This document shows, piece by piece, positions 35,725-48,647 of a DNA stretch of 64,000 bases. Numbering within the stretch: the first letter of the stretch is position 1; every line of letters begins with the position of its first letter. The translations under genes and the position numbers were made by a program. The stretch is from Metarhizium brunneum (taxonomy: Eukaryota > Ascomycota > Sordariomycetes > Hypocreales > Clavicipitaceae): the NCBI RefSeq assembly GCF_013426205.1, contig NC_089426.1:3100001-3164000 (forward strand), given 5' to 3'. Under the pieces are notes generated by a model, which made no database searches, was not told the origin of the DNA, and worked only from the letters and a program-made list of their open reading frames with translations.

Positions 35725-38700
35725 AGTATTAAATTTGGGGTTATTTTTACTTTTTTGTGTGCGTGAATGGAGACGGAGGGGGCGGTTTATTGCACCCTTG
35801 GGCCTTGGGCCTTGGGCCTTGGTACTCGGTAATGCCAGGCAACATGGTGGTCTCGCTTCGTGGAGGTGTCAACGGTATCAGATGGAGCTTCTTCCCGAGT
35901 GCGTCGAGCTGTTGTGGGTCAGCATTGTTGCTCTCCCGCTCCCGCAGGACTGGACCCACACACCTCGGGCTGCACCAGAACAACACCACCATCACCAACC
36001 ACGGGATGGCCAAAGCATTCCTGCAAACGGGAGCCGGCCTATTGACAGAATGTCATGTAACAAGTCGCCCGAATCCCATCATATATCGGTTTTGCTTTTA
36101 ATATATCATGCCACACATTGCACCACGTCAGCAAGCACTATGCTTGCGCCCCACCACCTAGGCTTCCCAAGTTCACACACGCATTTGACACCCCAACCCG
36201 AAGCATCGATTGAGCCCCGTGCGCGTAGCCGTATATGAGAAAGGGGTCGGAGACCATCATGTTGGAACAACATCGTCGATTTTCGAGGCTATGGCAAGGA
36301 AAGCGAACAGCTGGCATCTAGAGGAAGAGGTAAGTGGGAGATTTTGATGATCCTTTGACCGCTGAATATCTTGCTGGAAATATCACCGTGTCGCTTTCCA
36401 CCGAGGCATGTTTTAGGGTAGCCCAAGACATGGGCAAATAGCAAGCACTCGGGGCTTCAAGAAAATGGCCCGGAATCTTCCATGCGACCCTGCCAGCCTC
36501 CGATAAATCGTGGCGCCAGATTGTTCTTTCCGCGGGATTGCATTCTTTTCTCGCAGCAGCAATAAGAACGCTCCAAGAAATAGACACTTGCAGGGTAAGC
36601 AACAAGACATCGACTTCCGGTACAATGGTAAATGTATGTACCGCTAGACCATGGGGTCTGCGTCTGTCCCCCACAATGTGAGTTCATCGGTTCGTAGATG
36701 ATACCCGTCTATGATACCCGTCTGGTGATACTACAAGCCCCTGTATGTCATCAGTCCTTGGGTGTATTATGCAGTTTATGCCCGTCTGCAGCCTGCAGAT
36801 GCGCGGAATCGCGAGCAGACATGCCGCCTGCATGTTTTTTTACGTCCAACCTCACCATGCCTGGCAGTCATTGGATCAAGACAGTTGTCGTACATGTGTT
36901 CTTGAAGCACCCCCTGAATTCTATGAACACCGAGTCCGACGTAACGGCCTGGTATGTACTGTTCTCTTTGGCCCTTGGCGTTGCCGTCGAAAGTGCAGGT
37001 TGAAAAGACCTAGAGACCCAGAGACACGGGTAATACGACAGAGAGCTTGAGCCCAAAGCCCTGCGGTTCTGACTCGTTCCTGTTCAGATGAGACTGAAAC
37101 TTTGACGTGGTAATGGTATCGAGATCTGTTGGAGGCAGAGATGCCATCCTTTCGGATGGTGGCCAAGCTTTGGCTAATGCCCAAGTACCTACATACGTTA
37201 GTGGCAATTCTACGCCCCAGCCCAAGAACCCATGTCTCAAGGGTGTGTGTTCTGCCGCCTTTGCTTGGTAGACCTGTCAGTCTCTAGTCTGAGACATCAA
37301 CGAAGCCCCAGACTGCGGGAAACATTTGCCACTAGAGCAAGCAAAATCATTCAATCACGATCTGGACATGAGCCAAGCAGCAGATGGGTGGAATGGCTCA
37401 AACGAGCATGTCATTCCACACTTCGCAAGAACCGCACCCTACACCACCCAACTATGTCGCAGATTGTTGATCATGGTATACGAATTCAGACCCTGGCCAG
37501 AAAAGAAACTCGGCCCCTCCCTTTGGCCTCGGAACTTGCTCCGGCGCTTGTCTGGTCAGACGGCATGTGCGAACCACGAGCGACTAACCACGTTGTAACA
37601 TTTCACGGCGCACCGAGCACACCTTGACGAGTCTTCAACCGTTCCAAGGATGTATTCTGAACATCCGCAAACGTCGAGGTGATCCAGAGGCCACTGCAAA
37701 TGGTCAGCCTCGGGAAGCGTGACAATCAGGCAGGACCATTTTCGTGGAATCAGCAAACAGCTAACTTAGAGGCTACTCATCTAAACCCGCAACATCTAGT
37801 TGATTTGGCTTGTGGCTTGTGAGTACTCCATACGATGCAATGTCCGAAAATCCGTCCACAGTAGCGCGAGTGCCTGTCGGCCAATAGCCGCAGGCCCATT
37901 CAGTAGTGTGGTAACTCTTCCGCCAAGAGGTACGGAGTACAGAATAGTTGCTCCGTACAGTACTCAACTGCGTATTGGTTTTGTGGACCAGCAAGACTAG
38001 AGCGTGAAGATGGATCGTACATACTTGGCATATCTCTCAGTTGACCCAAGATAACTTGCGGGTACAAGCAAAGCTTCCAAACCTTGCGGGCGATGTGTAG
38101 CACCTCTCTATTGGTAGGAAGGTATGCTAAGAGCTCGAGGAGGTATCTTTCAAGGACTTGAGTTAATAGATACTCAGCCCTAATCGGTACGCTATGAGTA
38201 TCAAACATTCGGCCTGGGGAGGATTCTTCAGAACCTCTCCAGTCTCCAGGACCCTGTAGAGAGAGGTACATATACACCAATAAACCCAACGGGTGAGGGA
38301 GTCCTCGACATCTGTATGCAACAGAGGGTCGAATCCGGACTGATTCAGTATATGATGTTCGCTGTGATGAGTGTGTATCGCAGTGTCGCAGTGGCTATTA
38401 GAAGTTTACCGAAAAGTGGAATGATAGAAATCCCAAACTAAAGGGGCGCAACTCTTTCTGATTTCCTGCGAAAATCAAGTTGGCGCCTTGATCTTAATCC
38501 GTTTCCTGTCTTGTCAAGAGATGCTGCAGGCGGCCCTGCTTGGGGGCTGGGCGGCGGGGCGGGGCGGACACCAAGGCCTTCGGAACTGATAACAGTCAAA
38601 CCTTCAATACGGAGGACTGCAGACCTGTATTGTAGCCGTGGCGGAGCGGTTTTATTGTGGTGATGAATGCTGTGATTTCCCCGAGTTGGTTCCGGACAAT

Positions 38701-41700
38701 GAGCCCATCACATTGGAGGGTTCTAGACAACGAAAGAGGCGCACCAAAGTCATATATAGTCGTTGACAATACGATTTCGGGTGTGGATGACCGCACCACA
38801 CATGGCATTGTGATTCTACCATCAAGCTCGAGAGCGTGGACCCTGTTGGCCGAAGTTGCTGACCCTGGTCAAATCCGGGCGAGGTGAAAGCCCGGTGAGT
38901 GACCCAGTCTGGGAACAGGGTACACAGGGGTATCGCAAAAGGCCATGGTTGTCAGAAGGCCGATTCGACAAAGCTTGCCGACATTTTGGATCGCCGCCCA
39001 CTGTTTGTACCTCGGATTCCCATCAGACATGTTGGTCTCCCCTGCTGCGTCGGTATCTTCACTCCCCTATGGAGCGCCATGGCTGCAGATGGCTCCAATG
39101 CGCAGCTCTGTCGCCGAACCAGACTGGACCTGGCAACTGTAATCTCGGGTGGGCGAACAACCTGGGTCCAAGACGAGGATGCAGACAGCCCTGTGGTACG
39201 GAGTACTCGGTACTGTACATAAAATACTCCGTAATAAAGGAGCTTACTGAATGCAATGGGGAGCATTCAACGCCGGCTTAGCAGTGGATTATAACAGGCG
39301 CTGCTTTCGACGAGCCTTATTACATGCCAGGCACCACTAATGGCTGTTGAAAGCCTTGGCACTTGTCGCCTGGCATCTGGGGCGGAGTTGATGGCTGGAT
39401 GGCATCCTGCTTGTTGGGGTCAGCAATTCGGGGCAGCGAACATTGGTGGTCTCTACATGGCCAGCTACCTGAACATTGAAGCAAGCCGCGTTGTGCGTGG
39501 TGGTTTCGAAGATTCATCATCAGCCCATTCTGGCCTCGCGTTCTGTCTGTCCTCAGGCAGGGTTCAGGGACCTGGACCGACCCTGAGAAGCGCCATGCAT
39601 ATTAATGGCAGCAATCTGATGTCGGCGATTTGATGGTTGGGCATAACATGTGCAAGAAAACGGCGGTCGAATTTGGAAAACTTAATGGGAATGGCGACGG
39701 CTACTCTGCTTTTTGCCTGCTGTCTCCATCCCCGCTATTGCGACACACGAGAAGCGAGCGTGGGATTGATAGCCTGTACTAGGGAGGTACATGGCTTTGG
39801 GGAAAAATAACCCAGGTACTCAAGTACTTGCCTAGTATCTGGTAAGAAATGCTCGGAAATGTTAAATCGGCACCTGCATGCACTCCAGTGCAAGTACGTG
39901 ATGTGCTTTGTCTGCAGGAGCTAGCGTTCGCGCCTTCTTGACTTCCTCGTACCTGGGATATGCCCTCAATTCGTAAAGGCGTCGACGGATAGAACGGCAG
40001 GTGCCGCCACCAATGACAAAGACGAGAAATGAAGGGAAACAGCGAGAACCACCAGTGCCGAGCTGCTATCAACATTGGACCAGGTACTTAGATTATGTGC
40101 ATTAAACTGCATGCTGCATATCATTAGACTCACCGTCGCCAGGATGCCGCCATTATCTGTATCTATCACCAGCATCAGCCTTGGGAGCCACAACCCCATT
40201 GTTGCACTCCATGCCCCGTGCCCCGTGCTCCGGGCCCCATGCTTCACGCTCCATACTCCAAGACGGCCTTGTTGACCATGTCTTGATCGATCAATGATCC
40301 CCCACAGTCAGAACGGAAACGGGGCGCCATCGGCCATGGACCGTCATCGCCCGTGGGCCGATGCAGCTGCTGAAAGTTCATGGCGAGGTACTTGACGCTG
40401 GCTGGGCGCGCCGTGCCTCAATCAAGTACCTGGGTATCTGCCAGAGGAACAAGCGACATGGACTTGATGACCCACATTTTCCTGATGGCGCGCCATGTTA
40501 GAACATTCAATGCCTAAACTACCGAGTACTAGTACTCCGTTCTGGGCGACTCCATTCTGAAGCATCCCCAACATTGAAGCCAACCCGGGGCTGCTCAGGT
40601 CATAGAGTTTGGTGGCGAGCTTCCCATCAACTCAAGCGCACATCTAGCTCTGTCTCGAGCACTGGGCATTGAATACTCCGCAGCAACCAAGCCAAAGTCT
40701 GTTTGGCGACGTAGCCCACCCCCCCTCGTAGCACGTCAATCATTGACGCAGTGGTACCGAGTGGAAGAAGCTTTGCTGTTTTCATTAGTTGATGTCGACG
40801 GCAGTTCTCGGCAGCCCTCAGCAGCCCTCAGCCTGTCTGCTGTGAGTACTCTGTAATATGCTCAACACCATCATCCCGACCACCATAGCAAGGCACCACC
40901 AACCAAAGCAGCACATCCCCCCAGCATTGCATTGCCCTAACCAGCCTTGGCTCTGGGACGACGAAATGGCTCGTCCGGTCCCTGGTCCTGCCGAGTAGCA
41001 CTCGGCACAAATAGAGGGAGGAAAAGAGAGTTTTCTGCGGTGAAACCCCGCGTCAGCAACCATGAATAGTGCTGGAGCGACTTCTGGCACGGAACCATAA
41101 GCTCCAAGTGGCCTCTGTACAATACGAACGCGCTTGCGACCGGGTGCTGGTGGCCATACATATGTACATATACAGGCAAGGACAGTCCGTCGTGGTTCGC
41201 AATTTTAGAATTGGCCCTGGCAACTCTAGAATATTGCATCAAATGGCCTTTTGCGCTTTAGGCTGACCTTTGGCCAAGAGGCGTTCACACCAAGTGCGCT
41301 CGTGCTCCGATTGGTCAGGCTCAGGTGAGTGGACCAGGACTAGCGCCTCAAGTGCTGGTACGGAGTCCTAGTGCATGTGTCAGTCAGTCCGTCAGCCAAC
41401 AAGTGATTTGCGCTCAACTTGCATCAGAGAAACACTTGGGACTTGCCTGGGTGATGAACCTTGGACACCCAGTACCAAGGTACGTTGAAGCCAAGCTAGT
41501 GCCATTGTGCCGCTCACATCTTGATGGCAGGGCAGCGCACGTGTGCGGTGCTTGACTTGGCACTCCCGCCCTCTCCATCACGACATGTGCACCTGAACGT
41601 TGGAGCTGCGGCCAGCTCTTGGCGTAGTTACCGAGAAGTTACTTCTAGAGCTGCCAAGGGCTTGTTCATCATCGATACCCCGGGCCGGTTCTGATGGCCA

Positions 41701-42069
41701 CTGGAGACCTGCCGTCGTGGCGATGACGGTTGTATGGCTCTGCACTCTGCTAACAATATTGTATGTACCTAGGGTCTGGTGTTTTCGACGCGTCAAACCA
41801 ACACACACCTCTCATAAAGGTTAACAAGACACTTGGCTAGCTGGCAAGGTTTGGCTGTCTGGGGCCGGGCAGAGACACAGATACGCCCCCCGGTTCCCAG
41901 TCCTGTCAACGCCTCACTTTCCGAAGCCGTCTCGGAGTCGATGGGTGGGTGAATCGACTGTGTCCGCCCCCAACAAGCTCTGGAATCTAGAGCCTAGAGT
42001 CGAGGGTGATAGCAAAAGACCAAGCAAGACGTGACGGCGCATGATGCCGCTCCATTGAACCATCTGTCC
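35725..42069. other. Gene-free intergenic stretch (part of an 8.5 kb gap)
   Basis: I find no supportable gene across 6.3 kb on either strand; frames of 120-190 residues lack motifs and sensible composition. It carries several GTACGGAGTAC-type motifs (37930-37940, 39196-39206 with an inverted TACTCCGTA at 39225-39233, 40520-40540, 41358), a short tandem duplication at 36698-36723 and a G-rich segment at 38542-38567. It could contain long non-coding RNA genes or decayed mobile DNA, but nothing is identifiable by eye. Confidence 0.5.
35796..35822. repeat. Short tandem repeat, CCTTGGG x3.9
   Basis: Four near-perfect copies of the 7-mer CCTTGGG lie about 75 bp upstream of the minus-strand SDR start, within its likely promoter or leader. 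Confidence 0.85.
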
Positions 42070-44219
42070 AGTGCGCTCTGATACAGACTGGTGCCTGCAT
42101 GCTTCTTTGCCGCCAGTCCTCCCAGTCCCGTCACCTCGCATTCTGAACCAACCCTTCTTCATCTGCTATTTTTCACTCTCTTTACACAATCATCTCCCGT
42201 CTTCCATATTTCGGGTTCCGCGTCCGCGCCTCTGCACAGCTGCCTCACTATTTTCGTCCGACCTCTTCTCGGTGACGATCCTGTCCTGACCGTCTTGCGA
42301 CAGCCGGGCTGACTTGGGAACGCGACCCGAAGGCCATTTTCTCGTGCACGTTGGCTGTGGGCGGCTCAATTCACCCCAAGGCTGCCTGACACGGGCCCTC
42401 CATCTTTCTCGCCCCCAGTCGCCCTCTTCCGTTTTCGTTCGTTCCTGTTACTTACAATAGACGAAAGCCGACACACTGGAGTCGGACCCATCCCAGAACG
42501 TGAGTCCTCGCTACGCACCGGCATTGCACCTCTCGCAACAACGCGCCGTCGACGAAGCAGCTCACCGCACGTATTGTACGCATTACGCGCTGTCCAAGGC
42601 GACAACTCTCGCGTCCCGCGTGCCCACGAGCACCGAACCGTGGCACCCAACACCTGTCTACCGCTGAGGACTGAGCAGGACTGTAGAGGACCGGAGCGCA
42701 CCCCCCGCGTGTACCCCGTACCGAGCACGATCAATCGATACTACTACTTGGAGACAGAGCCAAACTCGCATCCACCCTCCCACAGCACTGGGAACGAAAA
42801 GCACCTTGACCCGCGGGCCAACCGTAGCTCGCCTTGCATTACACCCACCACGCCCAAACCAGCCCACTGGACAACCATCAGGGCGACGGCTTGGATCTAA
42901 GGTACGCGGCTGGGACACGGCATATCCTGTGGGCGTGTCTGTGGGTCCCCACCCCAGTCCCTCCTGGGCATGTCTCTCTAGTGTCTCTGGTCCCTAGTCT
43001 CAGTCCCCTCGGTCCCCCTCTGTTCCCCTCTGTCCCTCGTCCCTTGCTTTTCCCTCTCACGTCCCTCTCAAATCCGTCGCCGCCGCTCTCCCATCCACCC
43101 TAGGTATTGAGTGTACGCCTCCCTCCACTCGTTCTAGCCAGTTCCAGCCCTGGACGCTTATGCTCACGTTTCCACGTCCCGGCATCACACCCCGTCCCAA
43201 TCCGAACTACGGAGCACGGAGTTCGATCACTGGGACTGGGAAAGAGCCACCCACCCACTGCCTGCTGCCTGCTGCCCACGCATCCAAATCCACTTCATCC
43301 ACCCACCCACCCGCTTCCTTCCTGCCTTGCCTGCTCCGTCTGCCTCTGCCTCTGCCTCTGCCTCTGCCTCTTGCTTGCGCCTGCGCCTGCGCCTGCATCT
43401 GGGTTTGCGCTTGCACCTGCGCCGCTGGGTCCTCTTAATCTGGGTGGTGTGCGCCTCTTCCCCGACTGCGCATCTTTTTGTCTCGTCCTCGTCACCGTTC
43501 ATCATACCCTTCGTTGCACCTTTTTTGTTTCATCTCGCAAATTCCTATTCCGCCCAGCGTCGCATCATCACCGCCTCGCACTTGCTTCGATATCGTCTTT
43601 TTTTTTTGCTTCTTGTTGACCCGTCGCTTCGACCATAGAAAGAAAGACGTGTTCGCCCGGGACTCACGCACTGCATCCGCGTCCGCATCCGTATCCGCGA
43701 CCACATCGACGGCGCTGATCGCCACCGACACGATCCTCAATTCACAACTGCACAACGTCACCCCCAGCCGCGCCGCGCGCGTCCACAGTCGCGATTTGGA
43801 TTCCCAGATTGCGCCCCGTCTTCTTACAAGCTCTTGATTGCACAACGAGCCATATCCGTTGGCGACCATCCCTCCCTGCCTGGCTTGTTTGGCGTCGACT
43901 TCCTCGACCCTCCCTCTACCAGCGCATTCGATCGTGCCGTCGTGCTCAATACGCGCCCGCGCCGTACGTAAATAGCCCCGTTCGAGAGCTGCGTAAGTCG
44001 CTAAGATTGCCATCAGACTTTCGCGTCACAATTATTATTGTCATCACCACCGTCCCAGGCGCAGCGCATACAGCGATTATCCAGTGACGAAACCAACAAT
44101 ACCTTTTACGGCGACAGAATCCTACTCAGACGCGCCTAGTCGCCTCTCACACCAACTCTGAACTCGGCTTTTCTTCGCGACGAGCAACACCTTTCGACTT
44201 TGCGCATGCGATATACTCT
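42070..44219 (+). promoter_or_regulatory. C/T-rich promoter and long leader of WHI3
   Basis: About 2.1 kb of strongly pyrimidine-rich, C-rich DNA on the plus strand ending at the WHI3 ATG, with many short upstream frames and no credible protein. This resembles the long leaders of fungal regulatory genes. Transcription start and any leader introns cannot be fixed from sequence. Confidence 0.55.
43341..43394. repeat. Hexanucleotide repeats TGCCTC x5 and GCGCCT x3
   Basis: Five perfect TGCCTC units (43341-43370), a six-base spacer, then three GCGCCT units (43377-43394), inside the C/T-rich stretch upstream of WHI3. Confidence 0.9.
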
Positions 44220-45920
44220 ATGGCGATGACTCCCGATCCTTGTGCACCACCATCTCAACAACCCAACTTGATAAGCGGCGCGTCGGCCAAGCCGCAGCTT
44301 TCCAATCGTAGCAGCCCGTTTCCGACGATAACTACAGCTTCCGACAAGATTTCCTCCATGGCTGCCGCCTCGAGCTTCTTGCCTGCGGCACAGACCTTCA
44401 GGCCCTCCCATTCAACTCAGTCACCCTACCCGCTCAACATGTCAACCGCCCACCTGTTCGAGCGCGAGCCCACCAAACCCGTCGGTACACCATTCTCAAG
44501 CACACCCACACCCATGGTCCGCGTTCTTATCCGTCGTCTACCTCTCAATACTTCTGAGGAGTCATTGCGCCTGATGGTTGTGTGGTCCAAGGAACTAGCC
44601 GATGTTGAGCTGCTGCCCGCTGACAAGTCCGAGGATGACGGCTTTCGTTCAGCTCTCTTGCGATTCAGAAGCATGGCTGGGGCACAGGAGGCCAAGACGA
44701 TGCTGGATGGCCGATCCAATATTTCCAACGACGCCGAAATGATTGTCGAAGTTTTGTCAAATAGCCCACCGATAGCGAGACGAAACACGGTTGAGCAAGC
44801 GTCTGCCATGCCACCAGTGACTTCATCAACAGGGCCGGCACCAGTTCCGGCGTCACGACAACCTGCACGCTTCAACGGTTTCCAGCCTTTGGATAATAGC
44901 GTATCGCCGACTTCAAACAGCGTCTTCCCCGCTCATGAATTCATCCACCCTGATGCCAACTCGCATTATCAAAGCATTTTTTCTCCTCAATCGCCCATTG
45001 GGAACCACCTGAGCGAGCGTCCAAGGATATCTGGCAAGTCTCTCATTAGCAGTGATTTTGGTGACGACGACGAAACGAGTGATCTTCTCAAAGACCCTGT
45101 TGCCTATGCTGAGAACGGAGCCACTTCGCAACGCAGAGCTACCGCTCCCCAGATTCCCATTGGACGCATGGCTGGATTGTCGCTCAGCACGAACCCCTCT
45201 CAGGGTCCTGCGTCTCTGCCGCCATACATGACCCCATTATCGCCAGCCAACGCTCCGGCGCCTGGGCTTGGATATCCTGTCAATGGCCATGGTTTTCCGC
45301 GACACAACTTCCCTCCGGTGAATCCGGCTGATCAGAATCCACCATGCAATACTCTGTATGTTGGTAATTTGCCCATCGACACATCTGAGGAAGAACTCAA
45401 GGCCATGTTCTCCAAGCAGCGAGGGTACAAGAGACTCTGCTTCAGGACAAAGCAGAATGGACCAATGTGCTTTGTGGAATTTGAGGATGTTTCTTTTGCC
45501 ACGAAGGCCCTTCACGAGCTTTATGGCCAGCCGCTCCATAACAGTGTTAAGGGCGGGATCCGGCTGAGCTTCTCAAAGAATCCCTTGGGCGTGAGATCCG
45601 GCCAGGCTCCCGGTCAGGGGGCCAATACCTCGATGGGTAATATGACAGGAATGATGAGCAATGGCACAAATGGGTTTGCTACTACTCATGGCCCCCCTCC
45701 GGGGCTTGCTGCACCACCTGGCCTAGGAAGCGGCCGAGGCAACTATAACTTGGCCTCTTCCATGAACACTGGGGGCAGTCGACCATATAACGCGGCTGGA
45801 TTCCCTGGTGCTCCTACCCACCCGTGGAACACTCCTTACAACAACAGTGTTGCTACGGGGCCGAACAGTGGGCTTAACAACAACTCATCATATTTTCCAA
45901 GACATATGATGGGGAGGTAA
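44220..45920 (+). CDS. WHI3: WHI3-like RNA-binding cell-cycle regulator
   Basis: Single-exon gene of 566 residues. The C-terminal RRM (~376-455) contains [12 protein letters not shown], the RNP1-like [10 protein letters not shown] and [13 protein letters not shown], the distinctive WHI3-family version. A weaker N-terminal RRM-like segment is at ~98-182 ([16 protein letters not shown]), and between and around the domains are Ser/Pro/Asn-rich disordered stretches. Yeast Whi3 binds mRNAs such as the G1 cyclin CLN3 and restrains Start; filamentous-fungal homologues form RNA condensates. The glutamine-rich tract of yeast Whi3 is not obvious; the C-terminus is instead Gly/Asn/Met-rich. The ATG at 44220 is followed by another Met at codon 3. 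The gene sits in unusually large flanks, 8.5 kb upstream and 2.7 kb downstream without genes. Confidence 0.92.
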   Translation: MAMTPDPCAPPSQQPNLISGASAKPQLSNRSSPFPTITTASDKISSMAAASSFLPAAQTFRPSHSTQSPYPLNMSTAHLFEREPTKPVGTPFSSTPTPMVRVLIRRLPLNTSEESLRLMVVWSKELADVELLPADKSEDDGFRSALLRFRSMAGAQEAKTMLDGRSNISNDAEMIVEVLSNSPPIARRNTVEQASAMPPVTSSTGPAPVPASRQPARFNGFQPLDNSVSPTSNSVFPAHEFIHPDANSHYQSIFSPQSPIGNHLSERPRISGKSLISSDFGDDDETSDLLKDPVAYAENGATSQRRATAPQIPIGRMAGLSLSTNPSQGPASLPPYMTPLSPANAPAPGLGYPVNGHGFPRHNFPPVNPADQNPPCNTLYVGNLPIDTSEEELKAMFSKQRGYKRLCFRTKQNGPMCFVEFEDVSFATKALHELYGQPLHNSVKGGIRLSFSKNPLGVRSGQAPGQGANTSMGNMTGMMSNGTNGFATTHGPPPGLAAPPGLGSGRGNYNLASSMNTGGSRPYNAAGFPGAPTHPWNTPYNNSVATGPNSGLNNNSSYFPRHMMGR

Positions 45921-48647
45921 GGGTACACTCCAAACGAAGTCCATTTAAACGACTTAAAGCGAGACATTATTCTGTCTGACCATTCCCTTTTCTTTTCTTT
46001 TCATTCATCTGGGTACGTTTTGTGGCCGATATTTGCCCGCTTCGGTTGACATACTTTACATTTCATCGATTCTTGGTCTATACAGCGTCAAGCCTCATTA
46101 TGTCAAGACATTGAAAAGGAGTTGGTGCGTTTCCTTCATTACAGTGAGACTTTATACACTTGTTAGCGAAAAAAAAAGCATTGAACCTCTTTTCTCTCTT
46201 TTTTTTTTAAAAAAAAAGGGAAGAAAGGGGGAGAAAAAAAGAGAAAAAGTTGAGCGATCAAAAAAAAAAGAACAAAAAAAACCAAGGAGAAAAAAAAAGG
46301 AACAGTAAGGGTGCAAACACTATTTGCAGGAAGACAAAACAACATTGGAAACGTCAAACTGGATTTGGAGTTTATGACAGGTTGATGGTTGGGACTCTTT
46401 ACGGTATGGAGCACTGGACGCATGGCATTGATTAAAGCTGGACAGGTTGCATGGTGTCGCAATACACCCGAGATACGGAGCACATGGAGAATACCCAAAG
46501 AGAGGGCGTACTTTTGCATTTGCACGGAGCGCGTCAAAGAGGAGTGTGTCTGTATTGGTGGATCTCTTGCATCGGGCCTGCAAATATTTTCGGGTGGGCA
46601 AAGATTCATGCATCTAGGGAATGTCTGGTAGGGCTCAAAAGAGGTTGCATTTTGTTCGGTCAGAAGGGATTTTATGGCGCAACACACGGCATGGGCAAGG
46701 TATCTTGGACTCTTTTGCGGCTGGGGATGACGGAATACCGTGATGGCGTTGGGGAAAGGAGACCAGACAGTCGCCTTGCTCTAGGTTGTCTGGTTCTGGG
46801 TGCTATTCTTGTCTTGGTACTGTCGTCCTCTGGAAGACGCGTCTTGGGACCGGTCCCTTGCTTGTCTCGAGAGACCAAGACATGGCGTTGCATTGCATTG
46901 AGTCGTGACTTTTGTTACGTTTGGTTGTAGTTGCTGGTTCTCTTTTCTTCTATTTCTTGATTCCCCCTTTCGTTTTCAATGGCAAAGTCAGGATGCATCA
47001 CGTTACGGGTATTGCTATTTATTTATTTTTCCCTTTCTTTTTCAACCAGAGCGGCATTTGGGGACCACATTATGCATCGAGGGTTTTGTTTTGCTGTTTT
47101 GAATTGAGTGTTTGTCTTGTCGTCGCAGAAGGTTCATTTGTTGGTACTGCTGCTTCTTCTTTTTCTTTTTTGCACATTCTCTTGTTACTGCCGCGCTTTG
47201 TTGGGTGTTATGGCTTAATTCTGTTTTCCTATAGTCTGATGGTTTGCTATAGAAGTTTATTTCCCGATAACACAGCATGCAAATGCCAAGTTCTCGTTAA
47301 CCCCTTTGCAATGTCTATTTCTCTTGACGTTTTGCATGTACGTGTGCGTCTTTGACAGTGCCGTGCAACATGTAATAAATATGTGAGCCTCGTGCGTGAT
47401 GCGTCGATAGTGCCGGACGACAGAATGGGAAAAGTTTGAAACAGCGCAAGCCTCAGGCCGTGTGGTTCCGCCCATGTCCTTTGTCGATGCTGTCCGTCTT
47501 GGTGGCGTCACGGAGCAAGACTTGCTTCTGGAGCTTGCACAAAGGAGGGCAGCCCTGGTTCACTCCATGTATAACCGTTTTGAGATCGTTGTGAGGCGTG
47601 TTCTCGCTGCATAGGACCAGGACCGGGTGTCGTGTGCTTGAAAGAGCACAGTGTTTGGCATTTCTGGCCCATTCAGTGAGAAACCAGCGATTGTACCTGC
47701 GGGCTTGTGAAGGACTCCTTTGGAGATGGATTGCGCTGTGGGCATTTACAAAGGAGGCGCCCGCCGAGCCAGTTATATAGTCACGCATAACTGAAGTGAT
47801 CTCTCTGACGAATCTTAACAAGAAGCAGATTTTTTTTGGGCAACATATCATGTAGAATCAAGAGCGGATATGCTTGTTTCGGAATCGGAGTTGGCTTCTA
47901 ACCATGTTTTAGTGTAACGGTCAAAGGCGCAAGTGCAAAGCGTTTGTATGCAAGAGCATACTAGGGTCAGCCTGGATTTCTGGATTGTATTGAGTGTGCA
48001 AACGCTGACTTTTGTCATCGGCAGCTTCATGCACATCTGCCAGTGAAGGCAGTATCGTCCAGAGTAAGTGTTCGAGAACATTCCAAGGACGCTTTCTTCT
48101 TCATCGCGTTGGTCGTGCTTGGGGTATGTGCTATGGACAAACAGAAAGAACCTGGCAGAATTCATCTGGTCTTCTCCCCAACGGGGTCCAAGTGGGCAAA
48201 CATGACGGCGGAAGGAACGCCATTGAAGATTGATTGTTGCACGCCCTTTGACGCTTTTCAGCCACAAAACCCACCTGTTGCATCTTAATGTAAATCAATA
48301 AACGTTGATCAATTTCCTTCTACAGGAACAGCTTCCGAACAGGGCTGCTGTGAACCACCCAGAAATCACTTCCCATTCTCAAGGTGTTGAACATGAAGGA
48401 TACTGCTGCCCAACTCGTGGGAACAACCATGAGGAGCTGTACGCCCGTCTTTGCTCATCGGCGCAGCTACAAACCTCCCAAGGTGGTATAAAACATCCTA
48501 TTGCGCCCGTATCTCGTGCTCGAGAAGTACTGACATGTAAAGATTCCTCTCTGAGAAAAAAGTCGATGAATCCCGCTTTTCTCAGGCAGACTCAAAGACC
48601 ACCCAAGACACGCTTGACTTGGCTCCCCAGGAGTCTTCTCTTCAACC
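45921..48647. other. 2.7 kb region downstream of WHI3
   Basis: No supported gene. It contains a T10A9 palindromic tract at 46199-46217 followed by ~80 bp of A-rich DNA, which produces a spurious Lys-rich frame, and T-rich DNA around 46930-47200. It is probably the WHI3 3' UTR plus the promoter of the next gene. Confidence 0.5.

Noticed and set aside
36698..36723. ATGATACCCGTCT doubled
   Set aside because: A single 13-bp tandem duplication in intergenic DNA with no context; not enough to call an element or site.
46033..46308. Lys/Glu-rich 91-residue frame
   Set aside because: Product of an A-rich 3' region after WHI3; composition is an artefact of poly(A)-like sequence.
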